The notes beneath the pieces are model-generated. The model had not been told where the DNA came from. It saw only the letters and a program-made list of their open reading frames with translations, and did not search any database. From Xanthostigma xanthostigma (taxonomy: Eukaryota > Arthropoda > Insecta > Raphidioptera > Raphidiidae): a stretch of DNA of 64,000 nucleotides. Position 1 is the stretch's first letter; the number at the start of each line of letters is the position of its first letter. The translations under genes and the position numbers were made by a program. The stretch lies in contig OY754465.1 in the NCBI GenBank assembly GCA_963575645.1, positions 2,232,001 through 2,296,000 on the forward strand. The letters run 5' to 3'. Below are positions 53,430 to 63,480 of this stretch, piece after piece.

Positions 53430-53640
53430 GGCGTTAAACGCGCGTTAGCCAAACGCGCGTTTACAATTTCAATACACTTGCGTATTAACTGTACATATGA
53501 TAACGCGCGTTGGTAGGCGACGCGCGTTCAACGCCACGATAACGCAAATACCCTGTCTACGCGCGTCAACGCGCGCTTAGATCATGTCTAACTAAACATT
53601 GATTATAGCATTGATGTGTTCAGATGCAACGCGCGATTTC
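53430..53640. repeat. Cluster of ACGCGCG words in AT-rich DNA
   Basis: AACGCGCGTT or a near variant occurs about seven times in 200 bp (53438, 53451, 53503, 53520, 53560, 53570, 53628). The core CGCG palindromes are extremely rare elsewhere in the window. It precedes the Harbinger remnant and may be the subterminal region of that element, but I could not find a matching right end. Confidence 0.6.
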
Positions 53641-53735
53641 AAGCGATAGGTTCCTGCTGTCCAATATTTTCGATTATTTTTTCTAAAAAGTTTTCTTTAA
53701 AATAAAAAATTGATGCAGAAGAATTTGATTATGAT

Positions 53736-53926
53736 CTATTCATCGACGAAATAGTAGTTGAAAAATTTAGGTTCATAATTCCTGAGATTCGGATAAAGTG
53801 TAATGTACAAGCTTGAGGTAACTCTATTTTGTAAAATAGGATGAACCCAATATTTTCGATTTTTTTTATGACGCTGTCTTCTTCGATTAGTAGCATACAT
53901 AAACAGATTGCATCTGCAACGGCCAT
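53736..53926 (-). pseudogene. Harbinger transposase N-terminal remnant, second locus
   Basis: One frame reads MAVADAICLCMLLIEEDSVI and the next frame continues KNRKYWVHPILQNRVTSS and LYPNLRNYEPKFFNYYF before a stop. A helical start, a basic RRR/KK..(Y)WVHP(I) motif and Y..L...LR.(D/E)..KF.NYFRM are the standard beginning of Harbinger transposases. One frameshift joins the two parts. The catalytic domain is absent. Confidence 0.75.
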
Positions 53927-54054
53927 CTTCGACAGAATACAACACTCGACTAGCGTATAAACTATAAAATAAAGGCGCTCTAAACGCATAAAAACGGTAA
54001 CCATGTGAACAGTGGTATAAATGTCAACGATTTTTAATCTGTTCTTCAAAAGTC

Positions 54055-54265
54055 TAGAACGCTGTTCGCCATGTTGGATTCCGGCGTGACGTCACTTCGC
54101 CTGTAAACTACCTACGTTTATGTTGTGCTGTGTGTTTTTTTGAAGTTATTTCGTGTTATTATCACGTTTATAGACTTCTATCCCATATTTTATTGATTTC
54201 GCATCATGGAAGACGGTTTCGTAAAAGCAGAAAGTACTGATCTACCAAGGATAAAAATAAAATAG
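54055..54265 (+). pseudogene. Possible 5' end of a transposon gene (YqaJ-type protein)
   Basis: CGCCATGTTGGATTCCGGCG and GTGACGTCACTT make a GC-richer upstream part with a CRE-like TGACGTCA. An ATG at 54206 encodes MEDGFVKAESTDLPRIKIK before a stop. The series EGFVKAES..LP resembles the start of transposon-associated insect proteins with SWIM and YqaJ-nuclease domains, as I remember them. Nothing downstream supports the rest, so this is a stub at best. Confidence 0.3.
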
Positions 54266-54884
54266 ACGCTTTTTTAATTGTAGTGTTACTATGGTTATTG
54301 GAGTGCACTATCGTTATTATTTACAATTCAAAAATTCAAAATTATAAATTAAGATATTTTTATAGGGATTTTAATAGATTAAAAACAGCTTATATAAGTC
54401 TTTCCTGGTCTGTTTTATGTGACCTTAACATTGTTAACTCTTCAAACGGAGTAGGAAATGGTCCGAGCTCGCATTAAACCGGTTGCAGTGCTGCAACAAC
54501 AACAAAAATAAAATAAAATGCCGATTCAAGAGGAAACGGTAATTTTGATTGAAATTAAATAACAATTTTTTGCTGATGCCGAACACTTTTAAAAGGAAGA
54601 ATTATACACACAAAAAAAATTAAATTTCAATTTAGTTGAATGAGAATATGTTTAATGCACGAATTGTTCGTCTTGATAAACACTTTATTTTCTATAGTTA
54701 CATGCATTTGTTATAACAGTACTAACAGCTTATTCATTTACATTCATAAACGATTTTGTATAGACACAGGCCCGGACTCGACGTGCAGGTTACCGAGCAA
54801 TTACACGGTGAAATAATCGAAGGGCCGTCAAAAAAATAAACAAAAAATTCACCAATTGGGCGACGGAACCATTTTTTTTTCTAG

Positions 54885-54940
54885 TTAGCAACGATTATAC
54901 CATATTTTTTCATTAGAAAATGTGGTATAATCGTTGCTAA
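54885..54940. repeat. Near-perfect hairpin
   Basis: TTAGCAACGATTATACCATA mirrors TGTGGTATAATCGTTGCTAA across a short AT-rich loop. CCAATTGGGCGACGG lies 30 bp upstream, as at 42527. Confidence 0.8.
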
Positions 54941-55249
54941 ATAGAAATTTTTTTTTTATTCTAAATTAATACGGTAGATCCCTTTTATATACTTTAATAC
55001 ATTTTTCATAAAAATATTGTTTTTTACCATGTCAGATTCAATTTTTAAGCGCCGTGACAGCGTTTTTTTTATAATCACATCAGCTTTTACAAGGGCCGTG
55101 TCAAAACACCACCTTAATTTTTTTCTGAAAGAAGGTTTGACATCTATTTTATGCATAAAAATTGGTCTGTCTGCGAAAAAATGTTTTTTACTATGACAGA
55201 CTTCATAAAAAAAATTTATAACAAATGAAGTCTGACAAATTTATTTACA

Positions 55250-55441
55250 AAAATAACTGAAATGTAGAAAATATGCCAAGTTCCTTGCCTAGACGTTTAT
55301 AAATATACACGCCAAACTTGGCAAGTTTTCATTAAAGGAGTGATCATTATTGAGACCCTTGAAAACTTGCCAAGTTTGGCGTGTAAATTTATAAACGTGT
55401 AGGCAAGGAACTTGGCATATTTTCTACATTTCAGTTATTTT
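55250..55441. mobile_element. Foldback element
   Basis: Arms of about 82 bp, AAAATAACTGAAATGTAGAA onward, with GCCAAGTTCCTTGCC and CGCCAAACTTGGCAAGTTTT mirrored. The loop is 30 bp. Only a few mismatches. Confidence 0.9.
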
Positions 55442-55904
55442 GTGTTTCAAAAATATAAAATTCAGGTTCGGAGGGGTTAAATCGGGACAGTTGGCAAGCT
55501 TTATACACCGTATATGGAAAAGGAAAAATATCTTGCATTCAAGAATGTTTTAAACGGTATATTCCGTGGCACGATATGTGTTTCACGGTTTAATTGAGAG
55601 TTCGTTAATCCGATATATAATCGATATTCAACTTGTAACTGGATACCATTAGTACACGGACATTTACAAGCTGTACCAACATAACAGATAATCGGACTTC
55701 TGGTTTCCTGTATCCACTTATCGATTTTGTATCGTTCGTTTTTATTTATTTCCTAAACAGTACATTTGCATGTTATTATTTATATATTTTGCACTTTATT
55801 TCGCAAAATGAAACACCTCTCAGGAAATATAATCCACTAGTTTTGCCTGAAATTCAAGTGCCCACATAAAAAGTGATCTATACTTTAAGTTGTGTTACCC
55901 AACA

Positions 55905-56291
55905 TCTATATATATCAAATTCTCGTGTCACAATTTTGGCCGCGCTAATCTCCAAAACCACCGAACCGATTTTAACGAAATTTTGTAAATGTGTCTTCCT
56001 TGATGCAACTTACGCTACAGGTGGTTTTTATTAAATATTTTGTACAAAATACGGTGTTTTCTAAAAAAAAAAACTGATTTAGTAACATGTAATGACATAT
56101 TTAGTCAAATTCTGTTAGTTCAGAAGCAAACAGAAAAAAAAACTGTTTTAGTACCAAGTACCGACATCTGATAGAATTCCCTTAGAAGCAAATCTGGTAG
56201 AATTTGCTCAAAGCTATTAGTTCAAACGCCGGGCCGCAAACCAAATACATTATATCTATCGCACCCGGATGAAACCTGGACGGACCGCTAG
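55905..56291 (+). mobile_element. Non-autonomous Helitron, TCTATATATAT family, reference copy
   Basis: A|TCTATATATATCAAATTCTC to GGACCGCTAG|T, both flanks fitting A|T insertion. The 3' hairpin is GCACCCGGATGAAACCTGGA. The interior has ATTTTGTAAATGTGTCTTCC and the GACGCCGGGCCGCAAACC block. 387 bp, non-coding. Confidence 0.85.
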
Positions 56292-56304
56292 TAAAATGAT
56301 ATAT

Positions 56305-56400
56305 TACAAGCGGTCCGGTCCGGCTTCGCTCGAATTTGTAGATTGCCACCGTTTTTTCGTCGACAAACGTTGCAAAAGTATCAAGACGTTAAAAATTATG
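56305..56400 (+). mobile_element. Repeat fragment (17735 family)
   Basis: GCGGTCCGGTCCGGCTTCGC then CCACCGTTTTTTCGTCGAC and GTTGCAAAAG, as at the start of the repeat at 17735. Truncated. Confidence 0.6.
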
Positions 56401-56416
56401 AAAAAAAAATGAAAAA

Positions 56417-56630
56417 TTGGTTGTCTGTAAAGTCGGTTTACGGACGATAGTTTTACGTGATAACGTATTCCGTAATACATAACCTAAATTTTAGTAGCTG
56501 TCAAACTTGGGCCGAAGCATACTGCGCTCTCGCTTGCACGCACAGGGTCAGGCGGAACGTTAGGAACGTTACACTTTTTCGTGCGTGCAGCTGGTGTTTC
56601 ATCAATTTATAAGACGTTATCACGTCAAAA
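56417..56630 (+). mobile_element. Repeat family A, copy 5 (short form)
   Basis: About 214 bp from TTGGTTGTCTGTAAAGTCGG to ACGTTATCACGTCAAAA. The interior has TTGGGCCGAAGCATACTGCG, CAGGGTCAGGCGGAACG and AACGTTAGGAACGTTAC. Probably close to the minimal mobile unit of the family. Confidence 0.8.
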
Positions 56631-57279
56631 GCTTTTGACAAAACAATTTAAAACTTTTACTTACACGCAAAGTTAAAAATATTAATTAAAGCGTAATCGA
56701 AAGTTATGAATTTAATTAAAGAAAACAGAGAAATTAATTTCATTAAAATGTTATAAAGAACGCTTTAAATTAACTTTTGCATTTTTGTTAAAAACATTGT
56801 GAGAGTGTTATAATTTAGAAATGGTATTTTTACAACTCAATGATAAATTGATTGGATGATTATAAATTATAGGACTTGGACGCTTCAAAATGATTAATTA
56901 TTTGAATATTGATAATGAACGACAACATCCGAGTTCTTTAACCTGTTTACTAGCGTCAGATTTTATAGTAGTTTGTCATGCCCATAAAAATGTTGTAACT
57001 TTTTACGATTTTGTGGCGGTTTAGTTATATGAAGGAAACAGTTTTTAAGTTCGCTATTTTTTGCACATCATTCTAAAACTTGAATTCATCTTTCTTCTTA
57101 ACATCTACTTTTGATTAAATCTCTGTAATCTATATAATTGTTATAAAAAGCAATATCCGTTTCCCTTATTAATTTGCTTCAATATTTTCAGCGACCACGT
57201 TTATAAGTTCATTGGCCATTTCAACTCCGAAATTTTAATTTTAATTAAGAATATCTATACTACATAATCTATATACATA
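56631..57279. other. No supported feature
   Basis: AT-rich background; nothing identifiable. Confidence 0.45.
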
Positions 57280-57580
57280 TATATGTGCTATAAGATATTG
57301 CTTCTTGCCAAATTTCATGATTCCGGATCAACGGGAAGTACCCTATAGGTTTTGATTCCCTTGCGAGTGTCCAAATATGCGGCACAAGCGGGCATATCTT
57401 TTGATTGCATCGATTTTTTCACAGCTTCAAGAGATTGCTGACCTGAGTATTTGATATTAATTTCAACTTGATAACTCCACTCGTTCCTGAGAAAAAGGGG
57501 CTTGACAGACAGACGGACAACGAAGTGATCCTATAAGAATTCCTTTTTTGAGGTAGGCCGTACGGAACCCTAAAAACTCT
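57280..57580 (+). mobile_element. Interspersed retroposon-like repeat
   Basis: GCCAAATTTCATGATTCCGG, GATCAACGGGAAGTACCC, CTTGACAGACAGACGGACAA and CGTACGGAACCCTAAAAA. This order is widespread in insect genomes. A relative lies inverted at 6196. Confidence 0.55.
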
Positions 57581-57738
57581 TCGCGTTATGACTCACCTAC
57601 CTAGAGGGATGCGTGATTTTTGCCGATGCATGTGGGATTTAGGATGTTAAAATTTTTGGAAATATTTCCATATGATTCTACTCATGGAGAGGCATTGACT
57701 GAACTGTTAAAAGAAGTAAAAAAATGATTTCGGTATTA

Positions 57739-58241
57739 TCATATATATTAATACGCTAAGGTTAAAGATGTTTGCCTCCCTTTTTGGAAAAAACCTCACA
57801 ATTTCTCCACATAAATTATATATCATTTTACAGATAATTGCTTGCTTTACTGACATCGACAATTTAAAAATTTATTATTGCTTTTGTTTTTATAAATTAA
57901 TTAAAATACAGCAACGCTGAATAACGTCTGCCATCTGACGGCTTGAATTTTGAAATAGCGAGCAACGCTGAACAACGTCACAGCAATGCTGCATGATGCC
58001 ATCTGACGGCTTAGCTCAACGCTTTTTCTACTTGCGCCTCTATATGACAATTTTAGCAAAATATTTCTTCGATCTGTCATCTGAGCTTCATATTGTAATA
58101 CAACAAAAAGAAGAACGTTATAAGCAGTGTGCAAAATTAAAAAAACGAATTGAATACCTGCAATCATATTTAAAAAATAATTTTGTAAAGTGATAATTAT
58201 TATACTTATTTAGTGCGAATAATTCGCACAGGTCACTCTAG
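57739..58241 (+). mobile_element. Non-autonomous Helitron, hairpin GTGCGAAT family, copy 2
   Basis: A|TCATATATATTAATACGC to GGTCACTCTAG|T, hairpin GTGCGAATAATTCGCAC. Lacks the internal duplication of copy 1 but has an extra TAAGGTTAAAGATGTTTG near the start. Keeps a coding-like segment at 58074-58193. Confidence 0.9.
58074..58193 (+). pseudogene. Coiled-coil-like coding segment within the Helitron
   Basis: LSSELHIVIQQKEERYKQCA continues KLKKRIEYLQSYLKNNFVK and two stops. Charged, leucine-spaced and helical, with composition unlike random AT-rich translation. The same segment in copy 1 (about 15670-15790) is broken by a 2-base deletion. Helitrons often carry pieces of host genes, and this could be one. 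I cannot name the source; an ELL/occludin-type C-terminus was considered but not shown. Confidence 0.4.
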
Positions 58242-58917
58242 TGTTCTATTAAAATTGTAGAGCCAAGCAAAAATGAAGCAGAATAGATGATGATGAAGAA
58301 CCGTGAATTTTAAAGAGGCATTATCTCTTCGCTTTTCTGATGCAGACAAAGCACCGCTCGAACGTCTTCCAATTTTTGACGTTGACTTTGAAACAATTGT
58401 TTTTTTTTTGTTTGACCGGTCTATGATTTTAAATTTGAATAAAATCTTTGTATGAATTATGTAATATAGTATATACCATTAACGTCTGATATTTTGATTG
58501 TAATTTTAGACGTACATATTAATAATAATTTACTTATGTAATAGTATATATACATTATACAATATAAAATATATAATATGCTGTTATATGTGCATATTAT
58601 ATTATGTCTGAAAATAAAAGGTACGAGTATAATATGTATTAGATATCTACAACGTGAAGTTTCTGTGGTCAAACTGGAATCACGAGTTTGCGGATGTTCA
58701 ATTCCCTATCCGGTCAACGAACCAAGAACCTCAACAGATTTGTTTTACAGTCGCCGTCAAACAAAAATCACTCAACTTGACATTAATAGAGCTTTTGAAA
58801 TAAACGTATTCTGTAGTAATTCTTCATCTCTAATTGTTCATTAATGATTTGACATCGAGGTTTTATTCGGTTCGATCTCAGCCGACGAAGGTAAATGTGA
58901 AAGAGAAATTTTTGGAA

Positions 58918-59170
58918 TTTTATACAATGAAACAATTGTTTTCAAAATATTATGACAGCTAATCTTTGAGACTTAAAATAAATACGAAAGAAAGAAAGTT
59001 ATATTATATGGTGAGTAATTTAAATAAATGAAATTAACCTAAATTTGAAGCGAAAGATGCAATATCATAAATTCGAATTATTATAATTATTATATAAATT
59101 TAGGTTATGTATTACGGAATACGTTATCACGTAAAACTATCGTCCGTAAACCGACTTTACAGACAACCAA
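58918..59170 (-). mobile_element. Repeat family A, copy 6 (partial)
   Basis: The minus strand starts GGTTGTCTGTAAAGTCGG and matches the long form through AGCTGTCATAATATTT and AACAATTGTTTCATTG, then stops; the CACGTCAAAA end is missing. Confidence 0.8.
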
Positions 59171-59274
59171 TTTTTTTCTTTTAATTTATCAGTCATCCTG
59201 TTTGGAGTTTATATAGACGCCCGAAAACAGATGTCATTATCCTCAAGTTTTTATTAAAATTCTATGAATTAACT

Positions 59275-59736
59275 AGCCGTTATCCGCGGCTTCGCACGCG
59301 ATTGAGACGAAACACGGATGCATTCCCATTATTTGACATAGTTACTTCTTTCTCGACTAATAAATTTCAAAATCGATGACATTCACGTGATCAACGTCCT
59401 GACAAACCTTGAAAATGACACCCATGTTGATTTTTAGACTATTTCACCCTCTGAAGGGGTTGTTTTTGAAAAAGCATAAAACACGTGTTTATTTATTTGT
59501 TGACAGGAGTAATCCTGCACATTTTCGAATTGACACATCTGTCTCCATGTAAATTTTGAACCCCCGTTACACCCTTTCAGGGGTCGAATTTCCAAAAATC
59601 TGTTCTTAGCGGATGTCTACGTCATAATAACTATCTCTGTGCCAAATTTCAGCCCAATCCGGCCAGTGGTTTGAGCTGTGCGTTGATAGATCAGTCAGTC
59701 ACTGACGGTTTCCATTTATATATTTAGATGATTTTG
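59275..59736 (+). mobile_element. Interspersed repeat
   Basis: TAGCCGTTATCCGCGGCTTC, TTCACCCTCTGAAGGGGTTG, CCAAATTTCAGCCCAATCCG and GATAGATCAGTCAGTCACTG, ending TATATATTTAGATGATT. The tail with GATAGATCAGTCAGTCA is a familiar ending of insect interspersed repeats. Only copy in this window. Confidence 0.5.
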
Positions 59737-60453
59737 CTTACCTTAACGAAAGACTTGTCCCTGCTGATAGTGCGTTTAGTCCAGTAGGAATCGGCGCATG
59801 AGTATCGAAAACTATTCCACCTCAATTTTTTTATGCGATTCTCTTCAAATTACCCTACTGATGATATAAATGCATGTTGCCAGGGGGCAACCCCGTGCCA
59901 TATTGTTTAAACCGAAATTGTTTAAACAATTGCGAGGAATTGTTATTTTTCAACCGGACAAATTTTTTTTGTATTCTTTGTTAAAATACAATTAAAAAAG
60001 GTCCTATGGCTTTTCACGATAAAGTTAATATTTTTAGAGATATCAATTTTTAAAGGTTCGAAAAATCTTAAATTTGGGTACTTTTGACCCATGAAAAATA
60101 TATTAAAAAAAAAATAAAATATAAATAATATTTTTTTTTTATTCTTTATACAATAGTTAACAATATCCTTAATTGCGATTTCTAAAAATTTAATTATTTA
60201 TACCTGTTTTTAATTGTTAATTTCGCGCGTTCACAAGTATGCGTTGCTTACCTATAAGTATCGTTGTCTCTCTCTGACTCATACGCTGCGTCGGCCTCTC
60301 GGTGTCCTGAATCATTATTTTACATTTATCTTTTAAATAAATAAAATTATCGACCAATTTTTCAGACAATATATTAACAAACAATATAATATAATAATAT
60401 TGTTTGTTAATATATTGTCTGAAAAATTAGTCGATAATTTTATTTATTTAAAA

Positions 60454-60989
60454 CAGTGATTCCCAAAGTGGTCTATATCGACCCCCAGGGGTCGACGACA
60501 ACTTGCAAGGGGTCCATGTCAGCGGGAAAAAAATTGGGGGTCCATGAAATGAAAATGGGGGTCCACGATAGTGAATCTCCTAACAAAAAAAGAAACAAAC
60601 TGGACATCGTTAACCGAAGAGATTTAAGATTAAATCTAACTAAATTGATGCCAAATGTTGAAAATTTATTATTAAAGCATCAGGTTCATACCTCACACTA
60701 AAAGCATTTATTTTTTGCTTAGTTATTTTATGTAACAGAAAGTAAATTTTAATTTGATTGGTTTAATATGAATCTAATTAATAAATGTATAAAACTAAAC
60801 ATTTCTCACTACATTTCACTACCGTTATAAATTTAAATCGTTCAAAGTGAGTAGCACTATACCGGTTGTCAAAAATATATTTGAAATTAATGAATTTGCA
60901 AAAAATCTATATCAGATAAGCAGGGGGTCTACCCAAAACCGAAAAACATGGCAAGTGGTCTACGAGACAAAAAAGTTTGGGGACCTCTG
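60454..60989 (+). mobile_element. hAT element, perfect 8-bp target duplication
   Basis: ATTTAAAA on both sides; ends CAGTGATTCCCAAAGTGGTC and AAGTTTGGGGACCTCTG. Inside are GGGGTC-rich subterminal blocks and the last codons of a hAT transposase. It is inserted in one arm of the giant palindrome. Confidence 0.95.
60585..60701 (+). pseudogene. hAT transposase C-terminal remnant
   Basis: The frame ends KKRNKLDIVNRRDLRLNLTK then LMPNVENLLLKHQVHTSH and a natural stop. K.RN(R/K)L.....DLR..L....P.I..L...(K)Q.H.SH is the usual C-terminus of ZBED/Buster-like hAT transposases, just after the dimerisation region. Residues before KKRN in the same frame are not transposase; that ATG (60456) lies in the terminal repeat. 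Confidence 0.8.
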
Positions 60990-62062
60990 ATTTAAAAGAT
61001 AAATGTAAAATAATGATTCAGGACACCGAGAGACCGACGCAGCGTATGAGTCAGAGAGAGACAACGATACTTATAGGTAAGCAACGCATACTTGTGAACG
61101 CGCGAAATTAACAATTAAAAACAGGTATAAATAATTAAATTTTTAGAAATCGCAATTAAGGATATTGTTAACTATTGTATAAAGAATAAAAAAAAAATAT
61201 TATTTATATTTTATTTTTTTTTTAATATATTTTTCATGGGTCAAAAGTACCCAAATTTAAGATTTTTCGAACCTTTAAAAATTGATATCTCTAAAAATAT
61301 TAACTTTATCGTGAAAAGCCATAGGACCTTTTTTAATTGTATTTTAACAAAGAATACAAAAAAAATTTGTCCGGTTGAAAAATAACAATTCCTCGCAATT
61401 GTTTAAACAATTTCGGTTTAAACAATATGGCACGGGGTTGCCCCCTGGCAACATGCATTTATATCATCAGTAGGGTAATTTGAAGAGAATCGCATAAAAA
61501 AATTGAGGTGGAATAGTTTTCGATACTCATGCGCCGATTCCTCCTGGACTAGTTGTCTCTCGCGCATAAATTGTCCGGACGGTGGCACTGAATTACGAAA
61601 TCGAAATTTCAAGTGTATAAAAATCAACGTACATAATATTATAAAATAAAATCACTATATATTGTCATTTATTATGGTTGTCTGTCAATCTTGTTGCGCA
61701 TAATACAGCGGCCGTCACTTGAAAGAAATCACTATAAAGGTTATAATTTTACCGGTTGCAATGTGTTATTTAATTTATTAATAGCTGCTACCGTCGGTAT
61801 ATTATGCAAATGTCACATTTATACGTACACTTGTATTATAATTTTAATAGTATAACAGTCACAACTGATTATTTACAGTGAAGACTGTTCTTCGTGTTCA
61901 TATACATAATTGCATTCGCAGTAGAGTAACAGTAGAATCGCACAGTTATGAGTTCACTACAGCTGACCCGCGGTAATCCCCTGTTTAATCCGGCACCCCC
62001 TATAATCCGACATGCCTATAACAGTACATTGTGTTTAGATTTGATCTTACCGTTTTTATAGT

Positions 62063-62382
62063 GTACCGTCCGGTTTGCAAAAGAACGAATGGGGAAGGAA
62101 GGAACATGAGTACGCACGTTCATCTTAATTTACCGAGATGAATGTTGTGTCCAAATTTCATGATGATCGGAGTTACCGTTCAAAAGTTTTTGTCGGACGG
62201 ACAAATTTTGAGTTTTTCATTGATGCTCCGCTCCTATTGGACGCGACGTGATATTATATAGCCTATAGCCTTCCTCGATAAATGGACTATCCAACAAAAA
62301 AAAGTGTTCAATTCGAACCAGTAGTTCCTGAGATTAGCACGTTCAACCAAGCAAACTCTTCAGCTTTATATATTAGTATAGC
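62063..62382 (-). mobile_element. Helitron, both ends damaged (22114 family)
   Basis: The minus strand retains TATACTAATATATAAAGCTG, CGCTAATCTCAGGAACTACT, GGCTATAGGCTATATAATAT and GGTAACTCCGATCATCATG. The 3' hairpin is partly deleted (TTTGCAAACCGGACGG). No tRNA module. Confidence 0.75.
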
Positions 62383-62389
62383 TGATGTA

Positions 62390-63480
62390 GTTTTTCGGAT
62401 TAAAAAAGTTCCGGACTACAAGAGGTTGGTGGCCGTACACTATAAATTCGATCGTCCGACACAAAACGTTTTTCGGATTACCGTGGGTCAACATTAGAGT
62501 TTTAGATCACGAATCGAGATTTTTTATTTGTTCAAAGTTCAAAAAAGTCAACTATATATGCCTACCCACGCACTGTTTTTATATTGAAGTACTTTCGTAA
62601 ATTCCTTTTTTTAACCACGTTAAAAATTAAAGGAAAATTAATAAAATTGAAAACACTCCACGTGGAACGATGTTAAATTTATAAATTCTACAATCGTACT
62701 GAACAATTAATTTGTTTTACAATAACCTTGAAAAAGTAATTACGTAACACAGATTTTGTTATAATTCAACAAAATACGAGGTGGTCCAACACTAGGCATT
62801 TTTAAAAAAGAAGAGGTTTTATGTTCGACGCGTATAATTTATGTATTTTCAGTCATAATTTTTCTAAGGATAAACCGATTGGTACCATAAAAATCGGTGC
62901 AGCCGTTTTTGACTGACTATAAAAAAATCGAATTGATATACTTTTACCAAATTAAAACACCGTCAAACAAAATTCAAATTGGTCCAGCGGTCTTATCAAA
63001 TCTAGACAGACACGAAACGGTTATTTTAGTAACAGAGTTAATTTTCAGTGAACCATTTTTACATAACATGTGTTCGCTTAATAATTATAAATTATTATAC
63101 GTATTGTTAAATTAATTGACTGAACAATTATAAATATATCATCAACGAAATGATGTTCATTGTTGGATACGTTTTAACTTATTTATTAAACTTATATCAA
63201 GTTGTTGAAACATTATACTGCACTACCCTATTATTTTTTTATGGTACAGTGAACATTTCATATGTACTTAAAGAACAAATTATTGTATTAAAGTGTAGAA
63301 TTTTAATTATCTAATAGGTTATGTCTGTCAATGGTTTCCGGGATTTCTTTATGTTTTTCTTGTAAATTGTGCTAATTTTATTCACCGTTTTTACAAACTT
63401 ATTTCGATTAAAAAAAAGAAAACAGTCGCAGTGCAAAACCTTACCGACAACATAGTGTTCATTTGTTCTTCGAGTAATTA
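62390..63480. other. No supported gene
   Basis: AT-rich. Minor ORFs show no motif. 61968-62020, upstream, has TTTAATCCGGCACCCCCTAT, possibly one tip of a pogo-like MITE, but no second end was found. Confidence 0.4.

Larger units (their letters stand above)
59777..61551. mobile_element. Giant palindrome, about 600-bp arms, split by a hAT element
   Basis: TAGTCCAGTAGGAATCGGCG at the left mirrors the right end, and the arms match almost base for base through GCCAGGGGGCAACCCCGTGCC, TTAAACAATTGCGAGGAATT and GGTGTCCTGAATCATTATTT to a centre near 60395 (AACAATATAATATAATAATA). The right arm is interrupted at 60454-60997 by a hAT element plus one target copy. Without it the arms are equal in length. 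Very low divergence between arms. No coding frame. Confidence 0.95.
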
